Assembly: GCA_000320545.1 (NCBI GenBank)
Contig: ADNK01000136.1
Span: 187,501 to 251,500 of the forward strand
DNA: 64,000 nucleotides
Source: Bigelowiella natans CCMP2755
Lineage: Eukaryota > Cercozoa > Chlorarachniophyceae
Direction: 5' to 3'
The first letter of the stretch is position 1. Each line of letters starts with the position of its first letter. This document shows, piece by piece, positions 25,124 to 37,298 of the stretch. The translations under genes were made by a program, and so were the position numbers. The notes beneath the pieces were generated by a model. That model was not told the origin of the DNA. It saw nothing but the letters and a program-made list of their open reading frames with translations, and made no database searches.

Positions 25124-25791
25124 TGTTCTGCAGAAAGAAATGCGAGGCATTATTCTGTTGATTCCCCCTTCTTTGTTACGTGCGATGGGTAAGGAATATC
25201 AGTAGAAAATAATTTTACGGAGACTTCTAAGTGGTTGTCCACCACCACTATCATCACCAACACCCATCCACCTCCTTCCATTGTTCGCTCTTATTTATTC
25301 TTAGTTGCTACTTCTTTTCTCCTCCTCCTTCTCCTGCCTGCTGCGTTGTGAGCAGCCACAAACAACAATAATCTCTGGTTTATCTCTCACACACAGAAAA
25401 TCTCCAATCGTCTCCAACGTCGCTACTACCGGTGGTAACTCCGAACGGGTACCTCTTCGACATCAATCATCACATGTAAAAATCCGAAGAAAGATCTTAC
25501 GAGAAAAGAATACAACCTGATCAACAATCAAGATACACCAATGAATTTGGACATGCGACAACATTTATTCAATATTTTACAACTACGACTCGTACCTGGA
25601 TGCATTTTTTGTCGTAAAGAGTTTCCTTCTTACCTCCGAATATAAAATTGCACAATGTTGCGGAAGTAGCCATCCCTCCATCATCGTCCATCACACATCC
25701 GTCGTCCGATCGGTAAAGAGCAGATTACCTGTGCATCCTGCCTTGCGTCTTGCTGTCCCACCGATCGATTACCTGACGAAAACGCTCTAAA
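25124..25791. other. Divergent 5' spacer between farnesyltransferase alpha and adenosine kinase
   Basis: About 670 bases between two opposed starts. It contains pyrimidine-rich CTCC/TTCT patches (25310-25340) and short open frames with no domain. No gene was identified, and it probably holds both promoters. Confidence 0.45.
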
Positions 25792-27157
25792 ATGCAGTCC
25801 CAATCCAAGAGTTCCACAGAAATTGTTGATTCTGAATTACGTGGACGGCTGGTAGGTGTAGGACATCCCCTTCTTGATATTTCATGTGAGGTTGATCGGA
25901 AAATGGTGATGAAGTATAACTTACGTATGAATGACACTATTATGGCCGAAGAGAGGCACAAGCCCATTTATTCTGAGCTGAAATCTAGAAAAAATGTTAA
26001 GTACATCGCCGGGGGATCAACTCTCAACACAATGAGGGTGAAAAACACTTCTAGATTAAACCAGCTCATGTTAGAATCAATTTTTGTTGGCTTTATTTTT
26101 TTTATTTGATTCTGAGTGGTATATATTCGCGTGCACACAACCTTCCATTTAAAATATAGTTAGTCAGTATGTGTTTGTGTGTGCGTGCGTGCGTGTTATG
26201 TTGATTTTATAAGACAAACTACATAAACACTCATCATACACAACTACATCCAACGATGTATTAATTTGCTAGGTGGCCCAGTGGATGATCCGGTCACAGG
26301 GTGCCACATCATTTATCGGATGTATCGGAAATGACAGTTGTGCAAAAAAACTCATTTCTTGCGCGAAAAAAGATGGAGTTGATACGTATTTCCAAGTTGA
26401 GAAAGACACTTCTACCGGAAAATGTGCTTGTCTCATTGTAGACAAGGAACGTTCCTTAGTAACAGATTTACAGGCAGCAAGGAAATATAGATTAGAGCAT
26501 CTAAAACAACCAAAGATAATACCAGTGTGGTCGAAAGCAAAGATAATATATATCTCTGGTTTTATGCTGAATGGAAATCTAGAAACTGTTATGTACCTTG
26601 CTAAGCATTGCTCTCAAACTGATTTCTGCATGAATCTTTCAGCACCCTTTCTAATGGTGGTGCCGCATCTACAGAATGCAGTAAAGAGAGTATTACCCTA
26701 CATCGATATCCTATTTGGAAACGAGGTTGAAGCTAAAGCCTTTGGTTTAATGATGGGATACAAGACAGATAATATTACAGAAATAGCTGCTTCGGCATCC
26801 AGTGAAAAGTCTGCCAGGAAAACAGAAAGATCCAAAACGGTCATCTTCACAAAGGGGGCAGAGTGCACAATAGTCGCAAAGGATGGAAATGCAGAGAGAT
26901 ATCAAGTACCCACATTGGATTATAAAAAAATCGTTGATACAAATGGAGCTGGTGATGCTTTCGTAGGGGGGTTTCTCTCACAGTTAATTGAGGGATATCC
27001 AACAGAAATCTGTGTGAAAGCAGGTCATTTTGCCGCGCAAACCATAATTCAGACAAGTGGGACTGATCTCTCGCATAATAATCAATCCTATTTTCCGAAG
27101 AATGCAACGTTATTGCAGGACCCTAAAGCTGAACTCAACATCAAAAGGGGCAAATAG
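25792..27157 (+). CDS. Adenosine kinase
   Basis: A PfkB/ribokinase-family enzyme that phosphorylates adenosine to AMP in purine salvage. There are two exons, 25792-26037 and 26273-27157, giving about 376 residues, close to the usual 340-400. The junction is phase 0 (AGG/GTGAAA to TGCTAG/GTGGCC). Exon 1 has the N-terminal GVGHPLLDIS motif (usually GNPLLD; here His replaces Asn) and AGGSTLNTMR. Exon 2 continues AQWM, then FIGCIGNDSCAKKL. Near residues 310-320 it has the family signature VDTNGAGDAFVGGFLSQL, containing the anion hole and catalytic Asp. The single intron contains only a short GT-rich tract. It is divergent to farnesyltransferase alpha. A likely polyadenylation hexamer lies 80 bases after the stop. 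Confidence 0.95.
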
Positions 27158-27237
27158 TATAATTGCTACCTTTAGACCCCAATTTTCGTGACACATGCTA
27201 CCCCACATTTGAATCCTAAATTGCCATGCTATGTGCC

Positions 27238-27243
27238 AATAAA
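27238..27243 (+). terminator. Probable polyadenylation signal of adenosine kinase
   Basis: An AATAAA hexamer lies about 80 bases downstream of the adenosine kinase stop codon, at the point where the compositional island begins. Confidence 0.4.
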
Positions 27244-29291
27244 ATAAAACTGATTAGTGAAACACGCTCTTACGAGAAACATTGTGTCTCTGGTCACTGT
27301 TTCTGTCAAATCAGATCTTGCTGCACAAACCTTGCTGTGCATGTGGCTACTACGTCTAGACGCATGTGCACACCGTTCGTTCGCAGTAGCCGTATGCGCA
27401 CTCACGTCTAACAATGTAGGCAGTAGCTACTTAGGTGTAAGTGTCATAGTCCATACACATGTTATCCATTCTAGCATTGCTAGCAATGTTCATGTCTAGA
27501 TGTCTAGATTTGCTAGCATGTACTAGTGCACCGCCCTAATAACTAGCTAATGCATCGATCACAAAATTGCGCCTAGAAGACCTAGAGACGTGCGTGTGCA
27601 AATGTGTCTGTCAATTAGATCTGACAAGATCTTGAGGTTACAAGGTGTGTACACATGTTGTGTGTGTGTGCATGTATGTGTGTGCATGGCTACATCATGA
27701 ACCATACTAGCATAGCAATTAGCCACCATATCTAGATCGACATGTCCATCATCATGACAATTGAAACATTTTGGACATTTCATTACATCCGTCTTGTTTA
27801 GTTGTATAGTTGTCATCATGCATAGTTAGCATTGCCATGCAAGTGCACATGGTGGCGGACTAGCGGAGGCCCACTCCAACCGCAAAAATGTGCACACCCA
27901 TGTCGTACGTCGACAACGACCACCGCGCAACGCATTGCACTGACCACAATGCTCGAATGGCACACTCCCTTCCACGTGAAATGCTCCTGCGTCATCAAAT
28001 AAAACACTGCAGGTCAAGTTGTTTTGGAATTTCTCTCGCAATGCAAACCGTTGGCCACTGCACCGCACTAGCGCACATGCTAGCGTGTGTGGCTTGTTTC
28101 TAACACCACTGACTTGTGTTCCAGTGTTGCGCATGCTGTTCAGATTTGTGCATCCACAACATCTAGGCGAGCTCATCTGACACCATGCACTGCTATGGAC
28201 TGCCTCAAATGCCTTGTGTTTCAGTTCTAGAGCTGTTTGCGCCATGCTGTTCAGATTGCAACGTCTAACAAAAACGCCAAAAATTCTCTTAATGATTTCG
28301 AGGTTCAAGCCCAATTGCTAACCTAGCTAGCTAGCAGCGCGTCGACGTCGCACGATGCGTCACACTAGCACTGCTATAGGCCTGCTGCGCTCTAGCTAGC
28401 TAGCGCTGCCGTCCTAGCGTCGTTTGAAGGCTAGAATGCTGCATGCTTCTATGAACAAAATCTGCCACGAGGACACGACGGAAGCGAATTGAACCGCTAG
28501 ATATTTTCAATTTTTTCCGTGCTTGCTTGTTAGCCTGCAGAGCGAGCTAGAGAGGGGCAAAATTTTGCCAATTTGATTATATGATTATATGATTTGCCAA
28601 AAAACGTTGCGCAGATGCGCTGGTGCGTGCGGTGTAGCCGCACCGATCTAGACTAGTAGACGGACATACAGCCATTTGAGCTAGCATGCACTAGTGCACT
28701 TATTCTCCGCAAATTTTCTGTTCAGAATGAATTCATTCTAGTTATTGCATGAATGCGCATTGCTTCATTTTTATTTACTTTTCTTCCTTGTATTTAAGTC
28801 ACACGTTCAAGAACTTGTAATCTTTTCTTAAGGATCAAATTCCAAGCATTAGACAAATTAGCAGGAATAGTGTTCGAGACTCTGTTAATATTTCATGGTT
28901 TTGAAGTATCTGCTTCATTTTGGTTTGAGGCAAGTCTGTTGCCATGGATCATTTGAATTGTTTCTATATAGCGATTTGTTTATTCATTTTTTCAAAAATT
29001 CGATTCATAACTCAATTAGCTGATGGTATTACAGGCCCAGCACTTTGATCATCTTTATTTTCTTGTGGCAATGGTTACACACTCATTTTAACACGTATAT
29101 ATTTACATGTATATATGTACCGCTTCCTGCAGATGCATGCATGATAAGAGGAATCTAGAAGCTGCTTTAGGTACGGCAAAAAAGAAACGTTGCTGATAAA
29201 AACCAACTGATCGGAGAAAAAGAGTGTTGTCTGTGTCCTTTCAAGGGTTATACCGTCGTCAATCGATCGAAGACCAAATTTGTACTAAAAG
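27244..29291. other. Convergent intergenic island 3 and AT-rich flank
   Basis: The spacer lies between the 3' ends of adenosine kinase (+) and the HMG-box gene (-). From 27244 to about 28.75 kb it is rich in CTAGCTAG, TGCATG, GCGC and TCTAGA words. CATGCTGTTCAGATT recurs at about 28133 and 28243, and two CTAGCTAGCTAGC(A/G) blocks lie at 28323 and 28393. The long minus-strand frame at 28314-27826 (Cys/His/Arg-rich) has no domain. From 28.75 to 29.29 kb the sequence is plain AT-rich DNA with no gene seen. Confidence 0.6.
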
Positions 29292-31253
29292 CTAGTATGA
29301 GATAGGGTTGGAGATCCTCCAATGTCGTACAAGAGCCCCAGCAAATGTTTCAGCAGCTTTACCCCACTCATCAGGATGAAAGTTTCTAGAATTAGTAGAA
29401 GAGAAAGGGAGAAAGAAATAATGAATATGTGAGAAGGGAACAAATAAAGTATTGATTAGGAAAGGGAGTTCTGAAGGAATACCGTGCAATATCTCTTGGA
29501 TCTCGAATCACTTGATTCTCGTACCAGCGAAGTTCATCATGACCCTCTTCTTCCGATGCTTCAGAAAGCGAATCATCAGAAAATTTCTCTTCTGTGCTGA
29601 CATCACTATACTGATCGGGTCCATCATCATATTGGTAGGTATTTGTCCTGCCGCCGTTGATTTTTTTGGGATGAGCTTTGAACTCATAGTCATCGTCTTC
29701 ATGGTTACTATCGTCGTCGTCTTCTGAATCTCCCATTCGATCTTTTGAGAATGAATCAGATGCTTGCGTTGTAGCCTGGCCATATCTGTTAAAATACCGT
29801 CTGCTACTACCTCTCCGTTGGTTATTCTCATCATCACAATTTGTATGCGAGAAGACTTCATTTCTCTTGCGTTTTGCCCCATAGTCACATAATGACTTCC
29901 CCCCCCCCGACTTCGTCTTGCGCGGTTGAGAAGACAAAGAATGAGTAGATATGGTGCCTCGATTAATGCAGCGTAAATTTCCACCCGGAGAACCTCTATG
30001 TCCTGCTGGCGGGACCACCCGGGACTCGACCCCTACCTATTTTTTAGAGCATACGACGACCCACTCAGAGGAAAATAAATGAGAAGGAGGAGGAGGCGAC
30101 ATATCGAAAGAGTTAACTCACCTCAATTTCTAAATTAACGCCGTTTCTCTCCTGCATTCTCTTGATGTAGTCTTGGTTCTGAGATGATGATTGATGTTGT
30201 GAATGTCCGTGTTACCACAATGAAATTGTCGTTGTCAAGATATTACTGCTGCTACTACTATAACTACTGCTACTACTATAACTACCTCTTTCTCGCATCT
30301 AATCTTATCACGATCAGCCATGCTCTGGAAATACTTCCGCTCCTTGCTCGTCAATGCTTTCCAACGCTTTCCAATGATTCGAGCCACCTTCTCGTTGTGC
30401 TATAAAATGGATATAAAATATGATGATGATGTGTGGTCTAGATTAATAAATACGGTTTCATACCTGCACCCGATCATATTTACGACTTTTATCAGGACAA
30501 ACTTCAGACCAAATGCTGATATGTCGAGAAAAGACAACTTAGATTTATATCTCAACGAGGATTACTCATAAATAGTAATGACTACTACCTTCGGTGAACA
30601 GAAAGTTGGAAGAAGTTATAAGCAGTTTTTGGACGCTTTGGTTTACGTGGTGCTTTTGTCTTTGGTTTTCTTCCCTTTTCCTTAAGACTCGAAGAGCTGC
30701 TTGTCAGCTTGTTCAGCATTTTCCCATCATTTTTAAATGATGAATTAGCTCTTTGCCTGTTTTTTTTTACTTCAGTTGCCACCTTCCAATCCTTTTCCTT
30801 ATGGCTGAGTTTGTGTTGTAGATTACAAATTTCAACTTTCAATACATAATTTGCTTCCATTCTTGTCCCCTCCTCTTCTTATCTAACATTCTTCGTCATC
30901 CCTCAACCTAACTCCCTCTCCTCTCTCTCCCCATCCACACCACATACTTGCTATCCCATTATTCTAAAGTACATATCCTTGTTCTTATCCTTACTGTTGA
31001 CTTACTTCGAAGATCCAGACATTTGTAGATAATGCATCATATGATCATTGGCTGAATTTGAGCTGCGGTCGCCAAGAGATAATGTTCTTTTCTGAACTCC
31101 TCGCTGCATAGAAGTAGAGACTTCTCCTCCTTCAGTATTGCTTGTGATAGTGTTTCCCTTCTTTTTTGTCTCCTCAATTGCAGTGAGGCGCCCATTTCGA
31201 TCTTTGCCAGCACCACTTACTCCGTTAGTTCTTCGCCGTTTCGTCATCGGCAT
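29292..31253 (-). CDS. HMG-box protein with acidic C-terminal region
   Basis: HMG boxes bind and bend DNA in chromatin. Exon 1 (31253 to about 31005) starts MPMTKRRRTNGVSG, a likely nuclear signal. The next exon (from 30858) has a short heptad-like stretch, then PRKPKRPKTAYNFFQLSVHR, the start of the HMG box. The box continues in an exon at about 30540-30470 (IWSEVCPDKSRKYDRVQ) and another at about 30400-30300 (VARIIGKRWKALTSKERKYF), ending MADRDK. Further exons give NQDYIKRMQERNGVNLEIE (30180) and a long low-complexity acidic region (about 30030-29485; DSEDDDDSNHEDDDYEF, SEASEEEGHDELRWYENQV). The last exon is RNFHPDEWGKAAETFAGALV with a stop at 29294-29292. A single HMG box split over three exons with a polar acidic tail fits a nuclear architectural factor. 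Exon edges are approximate. Confidence 0.85.
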
Positions 31254-32841
31254 TGTGGAATAGTGTGCTGTTTACCAAAAAAAAAAAGGAATTAATTCTT
31301 TTCAACGAAATTAACGAATTTTCACGAAGCAAAATGTTAGATTGAAACTTCATCATGAAAATCATTTCATAAAAATTTAATCTCAACGTAATCCCACCAA
31401 ACTTGAGATGGTATACCTCCTACAATAATTCCTCTATCCACTACACCAGTTCCCTATTCCCATCCCAAATTCTATCTTATAAATTCCATGTTCTCGAAGA
31501 TTTCTCTTTCACATTAACAATAATTGGATGATATGTTTAATTCGGGGGACACTGTTCGTTGCCATTGCCACCTCAAACGTAAATGACAAAGTAGGGCTAA
31601 AGTGATCTCGAAGCTTGGCCTTTCCGTTCGGGTCCGCTCAATGCGGAGTATAAAATACAGAAGCTTTTCAGGTTGCGTCACATTTTTTCCAAATGTTTCT
31701 TGCCAATTCCTCCTGTTCGTCCACGTGTACAACCACAGCAAAGATACAATACGTTTAATATGAACGTCAATAAATAAGTTCCTTTCATTTTGTCAAACGC
31801 AGGGCATCAGAGCCGTTTGGAGGATGCAGGCTACCCTATCTATACTTCAGATATGTTTTTATTATCGAGTGTTTATCATTTTTTATATAGTAGTACATTT
31901 GTTTACTACGACTCATTCAATTAAATTCGATAACAATTTCTTAGGTTAAAAGTACAAGAATGATATATCTAATGTTAGAAATCTGCGACAAAGTATTTGC
32001 CTATAGTTTGTGCAACATGTCTTGCATTTATCGAATCGACGAATAATATTGGGCTTATGTGGTCTGAATATTAAATGAGATTTTTGTGGACAGATGGGGT
32101 GTGTCGCTTATCACTTGTACCTTACCATGGGAGCACCTGAGTTTGATAACGCCTCACAGAGAAACGCAGGTTATGTCGATAATCCGGTATTGACAGTAAG
32201 ATGGCTCTAAAGGAGTGGATAAAGTGATACGGAGAGTGCACACAATGACATTTCTCGCTTCTAGCTTTGCAAGTTTACTTGGGGGTATCTAATGTAGAGT
32301 ATCCGTCAAAATATCTTGCTGTTCAATTTATCAGGTTAAATCAACTAAATTTAATCATTATTAACCTGGAACGGGCCGTCGGTGAACTGTGGCGGAGAAA
32401 AAATCTGGCAGGTCATCGATCATTCATTCAATTATGGAATTGCTTGATTCATTCATTCATTCATCAGTGGCCAACAGCATGAATGCATTTCAAAACCTGT
32501 GAGTATTTCATGTCGTAGCACAAAGGCGCACGGGGAAATTAACAACGACAAGTCCTCTTTACAAACGAGAACACGTGGACGTCTCAACCCCCCCCCTACC
32601 TCTCGTTCCTGCTAAGGATTCGTAAGATTTTCTGATGCACGCTCCCCTTCTAGGTATTAAATAGAGTATGGTATTATTTATTATGTTCCTTTTTTTAACT
32701 TCCTCTTCTTCTTCTCCTCCTTCTTATTGGCATACTAAACAGCTTCAAAACGTTCCGCTAGTGATTGTACTGGAGTCCACAAATCCCGATGTAAATCCAT
32801 CAAATTTATCACAATATAGGATAAGATTCCTCTGATTTTAG
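31254..32841. other. Divergent 5' spacer between HMG-box and malonyl-CoA:ACP transacylase genes
   Basis: AT-rich DNA with no domain-bearing frame. Short open frames at 31741-31514 (-) and 32267-32482 (+) lack support. A segment at about 32740-32796 (LQNVPLVIVLESTNPD, acceptor AACAG, donor GAT/GTAAAT) could be an upstream exon of the transacylase gene because it joins in phase 0 to 32842, but no start codon was found for it. Confidence 0.4.
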
Positions 32842-33655
32842 TCTGTAGTAGCATTTATTATTAGTCTTGGCGTATTTGGAACAATCTGCCTTCTATTATT
32901 CGGAGGACCAAATTTCTCTCAAGGCAACCAGTTTTACCAGTCTGGTATGAGATTATTTCCAGACAAATTGTTTTCTTCCACCTAATCCTTATATCATTTA
33001 AAAGGCATCTCTATGTACTCTATTAAACGCGCGGCCACACTTCCTGCGACCATTGCGCCAATGTTTCTCCGATCTCTGACACATCCTGGTATATTATTAT
33101 ATTTGGAAAAAAGGGTGATTATTACCCTGAACATTTCTAAATCATTTTGCTGTATGTCTTCTTTCACTAAATTAATGCAGCGGTAGGAGCAATAGCAACA
33201 GTATCAGGTGTAAATCGAGGGGTAGCCGCACAACGACGATCTTTGAGAAGGTGCCATCTGTAAAAGTAGTAGTTGTAGTATCTCGCCTAATATAGCAGGA
33301 TAATATTTATCAAATAATCACATCTACGTTATGTTCTAATCATGTGGTGAAGTTTCGCTGACATCTCTCAAGACGCTTACGATCCACCCTCCCAGAAAGT
33401 CGCCTTCATGTTCCCTGGGCAGGTAGAAGAACAAGATAAAGAGATGATGATAATTAACAGGGGATTTGCAACAGGATATATGTAATTCCAAACTTTTTTC
33501 TCTTACTTTGATGATTTGATCATCGTCGTCCTCATTACATAATAATTGTAGATATTTCATTATAACCTATAATAACTCAATTAATATTACATCCCTGATC
33601 CACCCGACCGACCGACCTCTTACTACTGCTGCATCGTATTTCATGATTTCTACAA

Positions 33656-33688
<33 letters not shown>

Positions 33689-36600
33689 GGGAGCACAATA
33701 TCTCGGTATGGGGGCGGATCTTGTTGAGAATGTAGGAACGTCACTATTTGGACTATTCTCTTATAAATACTTTTCTTCTACTTCTAAACCGCTGCTACCA
33801 ATACTACTAATACAACTAGTAGTATAATTACTACTTCATTATTGTCGTTATCTTTCTGTGTTAGGTACCTAAAGCCAAGTCCTTATTCGATAAAGGTTAA
33901 TTATTTAGTCTTTTACTTTCCCAAAAACGATGAGGGTTAATTATTTAATCTTCTTCCCCCAAAACAATCAAGCAGAGGCAACGATTTTATTGTTTATATG
34001 ATCATACACTCTGAGAAATGAGGAGGAGTATTTTGCTAATAGTCACATTTCTAGAACAAAATTTGCTCATCATCTACTATATCAACATCACAGCTTCCGA
34101 GATTCTAGGATACGATTTGCTGGAGCTTTGCAAGGTAATAATAAAAGTAGAGTCAGTATTATAAAACCAATTTTCTTTCCTCCTTCTTCTTCCTCTATCG
34201 TGATACATCGTCTATTAAATGATTATGCTCATCATCCATCGTCTTGTTCTATCACCTACTTAGGAAGGTCCCAAGGAAAAACTTGATTCAACGGCTGTTT
34301 CTCAGCCGGCAATATTCGTCGCATCGATGGCAGCTGTGGAGAAACTAAAGCAAGAAAAGGGGGATAACATTGTAGACGATGCATCGGTTACAATGGGTCT
34401 CAGCTTAGGAGAGTATAGTGCCCTTTGTTTCGCAGGGGCGATCTCCTTTGAAGACGGAGTGTGTTTACCACCACTATCATCATTATTATCATCATCATCA
34501 TGAATTACCAAAAGCAATATAGAGGCAGCAGCAGCTTACTAAGCACACAGAAATTCTTGCAATTACTTCTTTCTGCTCGCTGCTTTATTGTCGTAATAAC
34601 AAATTATTGTTTGATTCATCAAGTAATGCTAATGTGTGTGTGTGTGTGTGTGTGTTGCTGTTGTGCTATGCTGCTGTTCCTACCGTGTTACTTGTATTTT
34701 TGCTTCTATACTACGGGGCACGACGCTCCGGTAAGATGATGGATGATAATGACGATAAAGACAAGGAAGGAGCAGCTATGCAGGTAGTAGTGGTAATAGT
34801 AGTATTTGATCATGATGATGATGCCGGCGACGATGATGATGCCTTTTACGAAAAAGAATATTGTAGTTGAGTGGTGGCCCCATAACAATATCAAATTGTT
34901 TAAATTATAGTTATTAAAAAAAAAAGACAGAAAATAGGAATTTTAAATTTTTCACATAGAAGAAGAAGCAAGCGATCAAAGAGAAATAGGGACTGAAGCA
35001 AGATAACAAGATAATATAATTAATACAACCTCGATCTTCTCCTCCCCTTTCCCTTCTTCTTCTCCCTTTTAGGCAGCTGCAGATATGGTGGAAAGCTCGA
35101 TGGCCTCTGTTATTGGATTGAGCTCTGAGAAGGTGGTTATTTACATGTGTTGAGAATAATAATAAGAATAAGAAGAACAAGGACAAGAAGAAGAAGAAGG
35201 AAAAGGAGGAGAAACAACAACGCCCTCCCCTTAATTATTAAAAATACCTTAATATATTGTGAATAATGGCCCATCACAAAGGCTGCTCTCTTACTAAAAT
35301 TTATATTACTTTGCTTCTACTTACTCGTTTACTTCTCTCCAATTATAATTATAACTATATGGACTACTTACTTGATGTTCTGTATTTCCAATGTTTTTTA
35401 ATACTTTTTCAAATAATTGCTCCTCTCTCTCTCCTAAGGTCGATGAGATCTGCAGCAAAGCATCAGAAGAAACGGGAAAACCAGTGAGTGAGCACAATAA
35501 ACGAAGAAACATCTTTCCTTAACATAATGATAGAGTATGTAGGAACATTGGTAAAGTTTATTATCTTATTTAATTCTCTCCCTCTCCCCACTCACTCAAC
35601 ACATATGCTGGATACACCTAATTATATGTTGTATATGAATATAAATAATACATACATATCGATTAATCATTAACAATTATCCTTGATGATAATTGATAAT
35701 ACAGGTGCGCATCGCCAACTACCTCTGCAATGTACGTACGACGACATAAGATGATGAATAATTGTCTTTGGACGATCATGTTTGTTTCGCCTCTTATCAA
35801 TACTTATCATCATCATTATTGTTAATCATAATTATTATAATAATGATAATAATAATAATAATAATAGTGTGAATTGGTTAGGGAAACTATGCTGTTTCTG
35901 GTGCAAAGGAAGCCATTGACAAAGTCATGGAAATCGCAAAGGTGGTGGTGTAAATTAGCTAGTACTCCTATTTAAGATTGAGATGACAATGATGATGATA
36001 AACAATTATAATTATAGCAGCAGCAGGAATACCATCATCTTACATACGTACCACTACTGTTCGCCATGACTGAAGTGCTCTTGCGCTGTTATACTCTTCT
36101 ACATAATGAAACCACAACGTACATTTCTACTTCATCGATAGCAGTAGTAGCAGCAATTTTACTACAACAACATTGTTGTACTACTTTAATTATAAACCAT
36201 CATATCATTAATCACTATCTTTGTCCCCTCAAATTTCGTTGATATTATCAGCCTGAGTTTAAGGCTCGCATGGCGGTGAAATTAGCAGTTGCAGGAGCAT
36301 TCCACACCGACTTCATGAAACCAGGTGCTGCTGCTAGTATATTATAATTATTAATATTATATTAATATTATTATTATTCGCAGTATAGCAGTAGCACATT
36401 CATCACCACAACCTGTTTGTCCCGTTCTCCATCCAAGAGAGAGAAGATAATACCTACATCTGGTTTAGTGATTCCAGTTTAATGTGGTCATAATTGTAAT
36501 TGTCATCAACTGTAAGTTATTTTCTTTGTTTGTTTCCTTTCCTTATACACGTTATATTGTTCTTCGAGAAGCAAGCAAGCACCGGTTTAGTTGATATTGT

Positions 36601-37298
36601 CTTAATGAATGCTGTGATGGTAGCGGTCCAACGGTTGGAGACCATGCTGGACACTGTTGAGGTCGTAGTAGTAGTAGTAGTAGTAGTAGTAATTACTATT
36701 ATTGTTCTTCTTGTTGTCGTTGTTGTTGTAGATCATGAATACTCGAGGTAGTCTGAATACAAACAACTCATTAATTTTATCATCGTGAGGCTGTCGTTTA
36801 TAATCATCCAGGTAAAGGAACCACGTATACCTGTGGTTTCAAATGTCGATGGCAAAGCTCACAAAGATCCTCAAGTTATTAAAGAGCTTCTCACTCAACA
36901 AGTAGTACACCACGCCTCCACTGCGACGTTTATGCTACATATCCCCCCCTCCCCCCCCTCTCTCTCTCTCTCTCTTTCTTCCTCTCCGCGCCTCTGTGCT
37001 TATTATTAGACTATCGAAGATGCTGATGTTCTTATATTTCTATTTGGTTATCAGGTTACCAGCCCTGTAATGTGGGAGAACACTATGGCTTCTATGCTTG
37101 AATCTGATTTCGAAAATGCATATGAAATCGGACCAGGAAAGGTAATTAACGACATCGTTTACTTTTGGCTGCCTGCCTTTAATTTAAAAAAAATAATGGC
37201 AAATAGTGATATAAGGGGATTCAAAAATTATTTAGGTACTCACTGGTATTCTGAAGCGGTTTAAGAGAGATGCAGAATTCGAAAATGTTGAAGCATGA
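32842..37298 (+). CDS. Malonyl-CoA:ACP transacylase (FabD-like, organellar)
   Basis: FabD loads malonyl units onto ACP in type II fatty-acid synthesis. Visible exons include MYSIKRAATLPATIAPMFLR (33013, basic presequence), YDPPSQKVAFMFPGQ (33381), GAQYLGMGADLVENV (33690), the catalytic exon MGLSLGEYSALCFAGAISF (34390; nucleophile Ser in GLSLG), ADMVESSMASVIGLSSEK (35080), NYAVSGAKEAIDKVMEIAK (35883) and AVKLAVAGAFHTDFMKP (36272; catalytic His). Then come AVMVAVQRLETMLDTVE (36609), PRIPVVSNVDGKAHKD (36820), VTSPVMWENTMASMLESDF (37055), AYEIGPGK, and VLTGILKRFKRDAEF with a stop at 37298. An exon at 32842-32944 joins MYSIK in frame (phase 1) and encodes a hydrophobic stretch (VVAFIISLGVFGTICLLLFG), so the true start is upstream. 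Introns carry ATT, GTA, CA and TG repeats. The enzyme call is firm; the N terminus is open. Confidence 0.88.

Noticed and set aside
27826-28314. 162-codon minus-strand frame in island 3
   Set aside because: Composition effect as in island 4; it contains the local direct repeats and no recognisable motif.
29508-29984. Second minus-strand frame in the HMG gene (Met/Ile/Lys-rich)
   Set aside because: It overlaps the acidic C-terminal exon in another frame. The acidic frame joins neighbouring exons in phase and ends in a sensible last exon.
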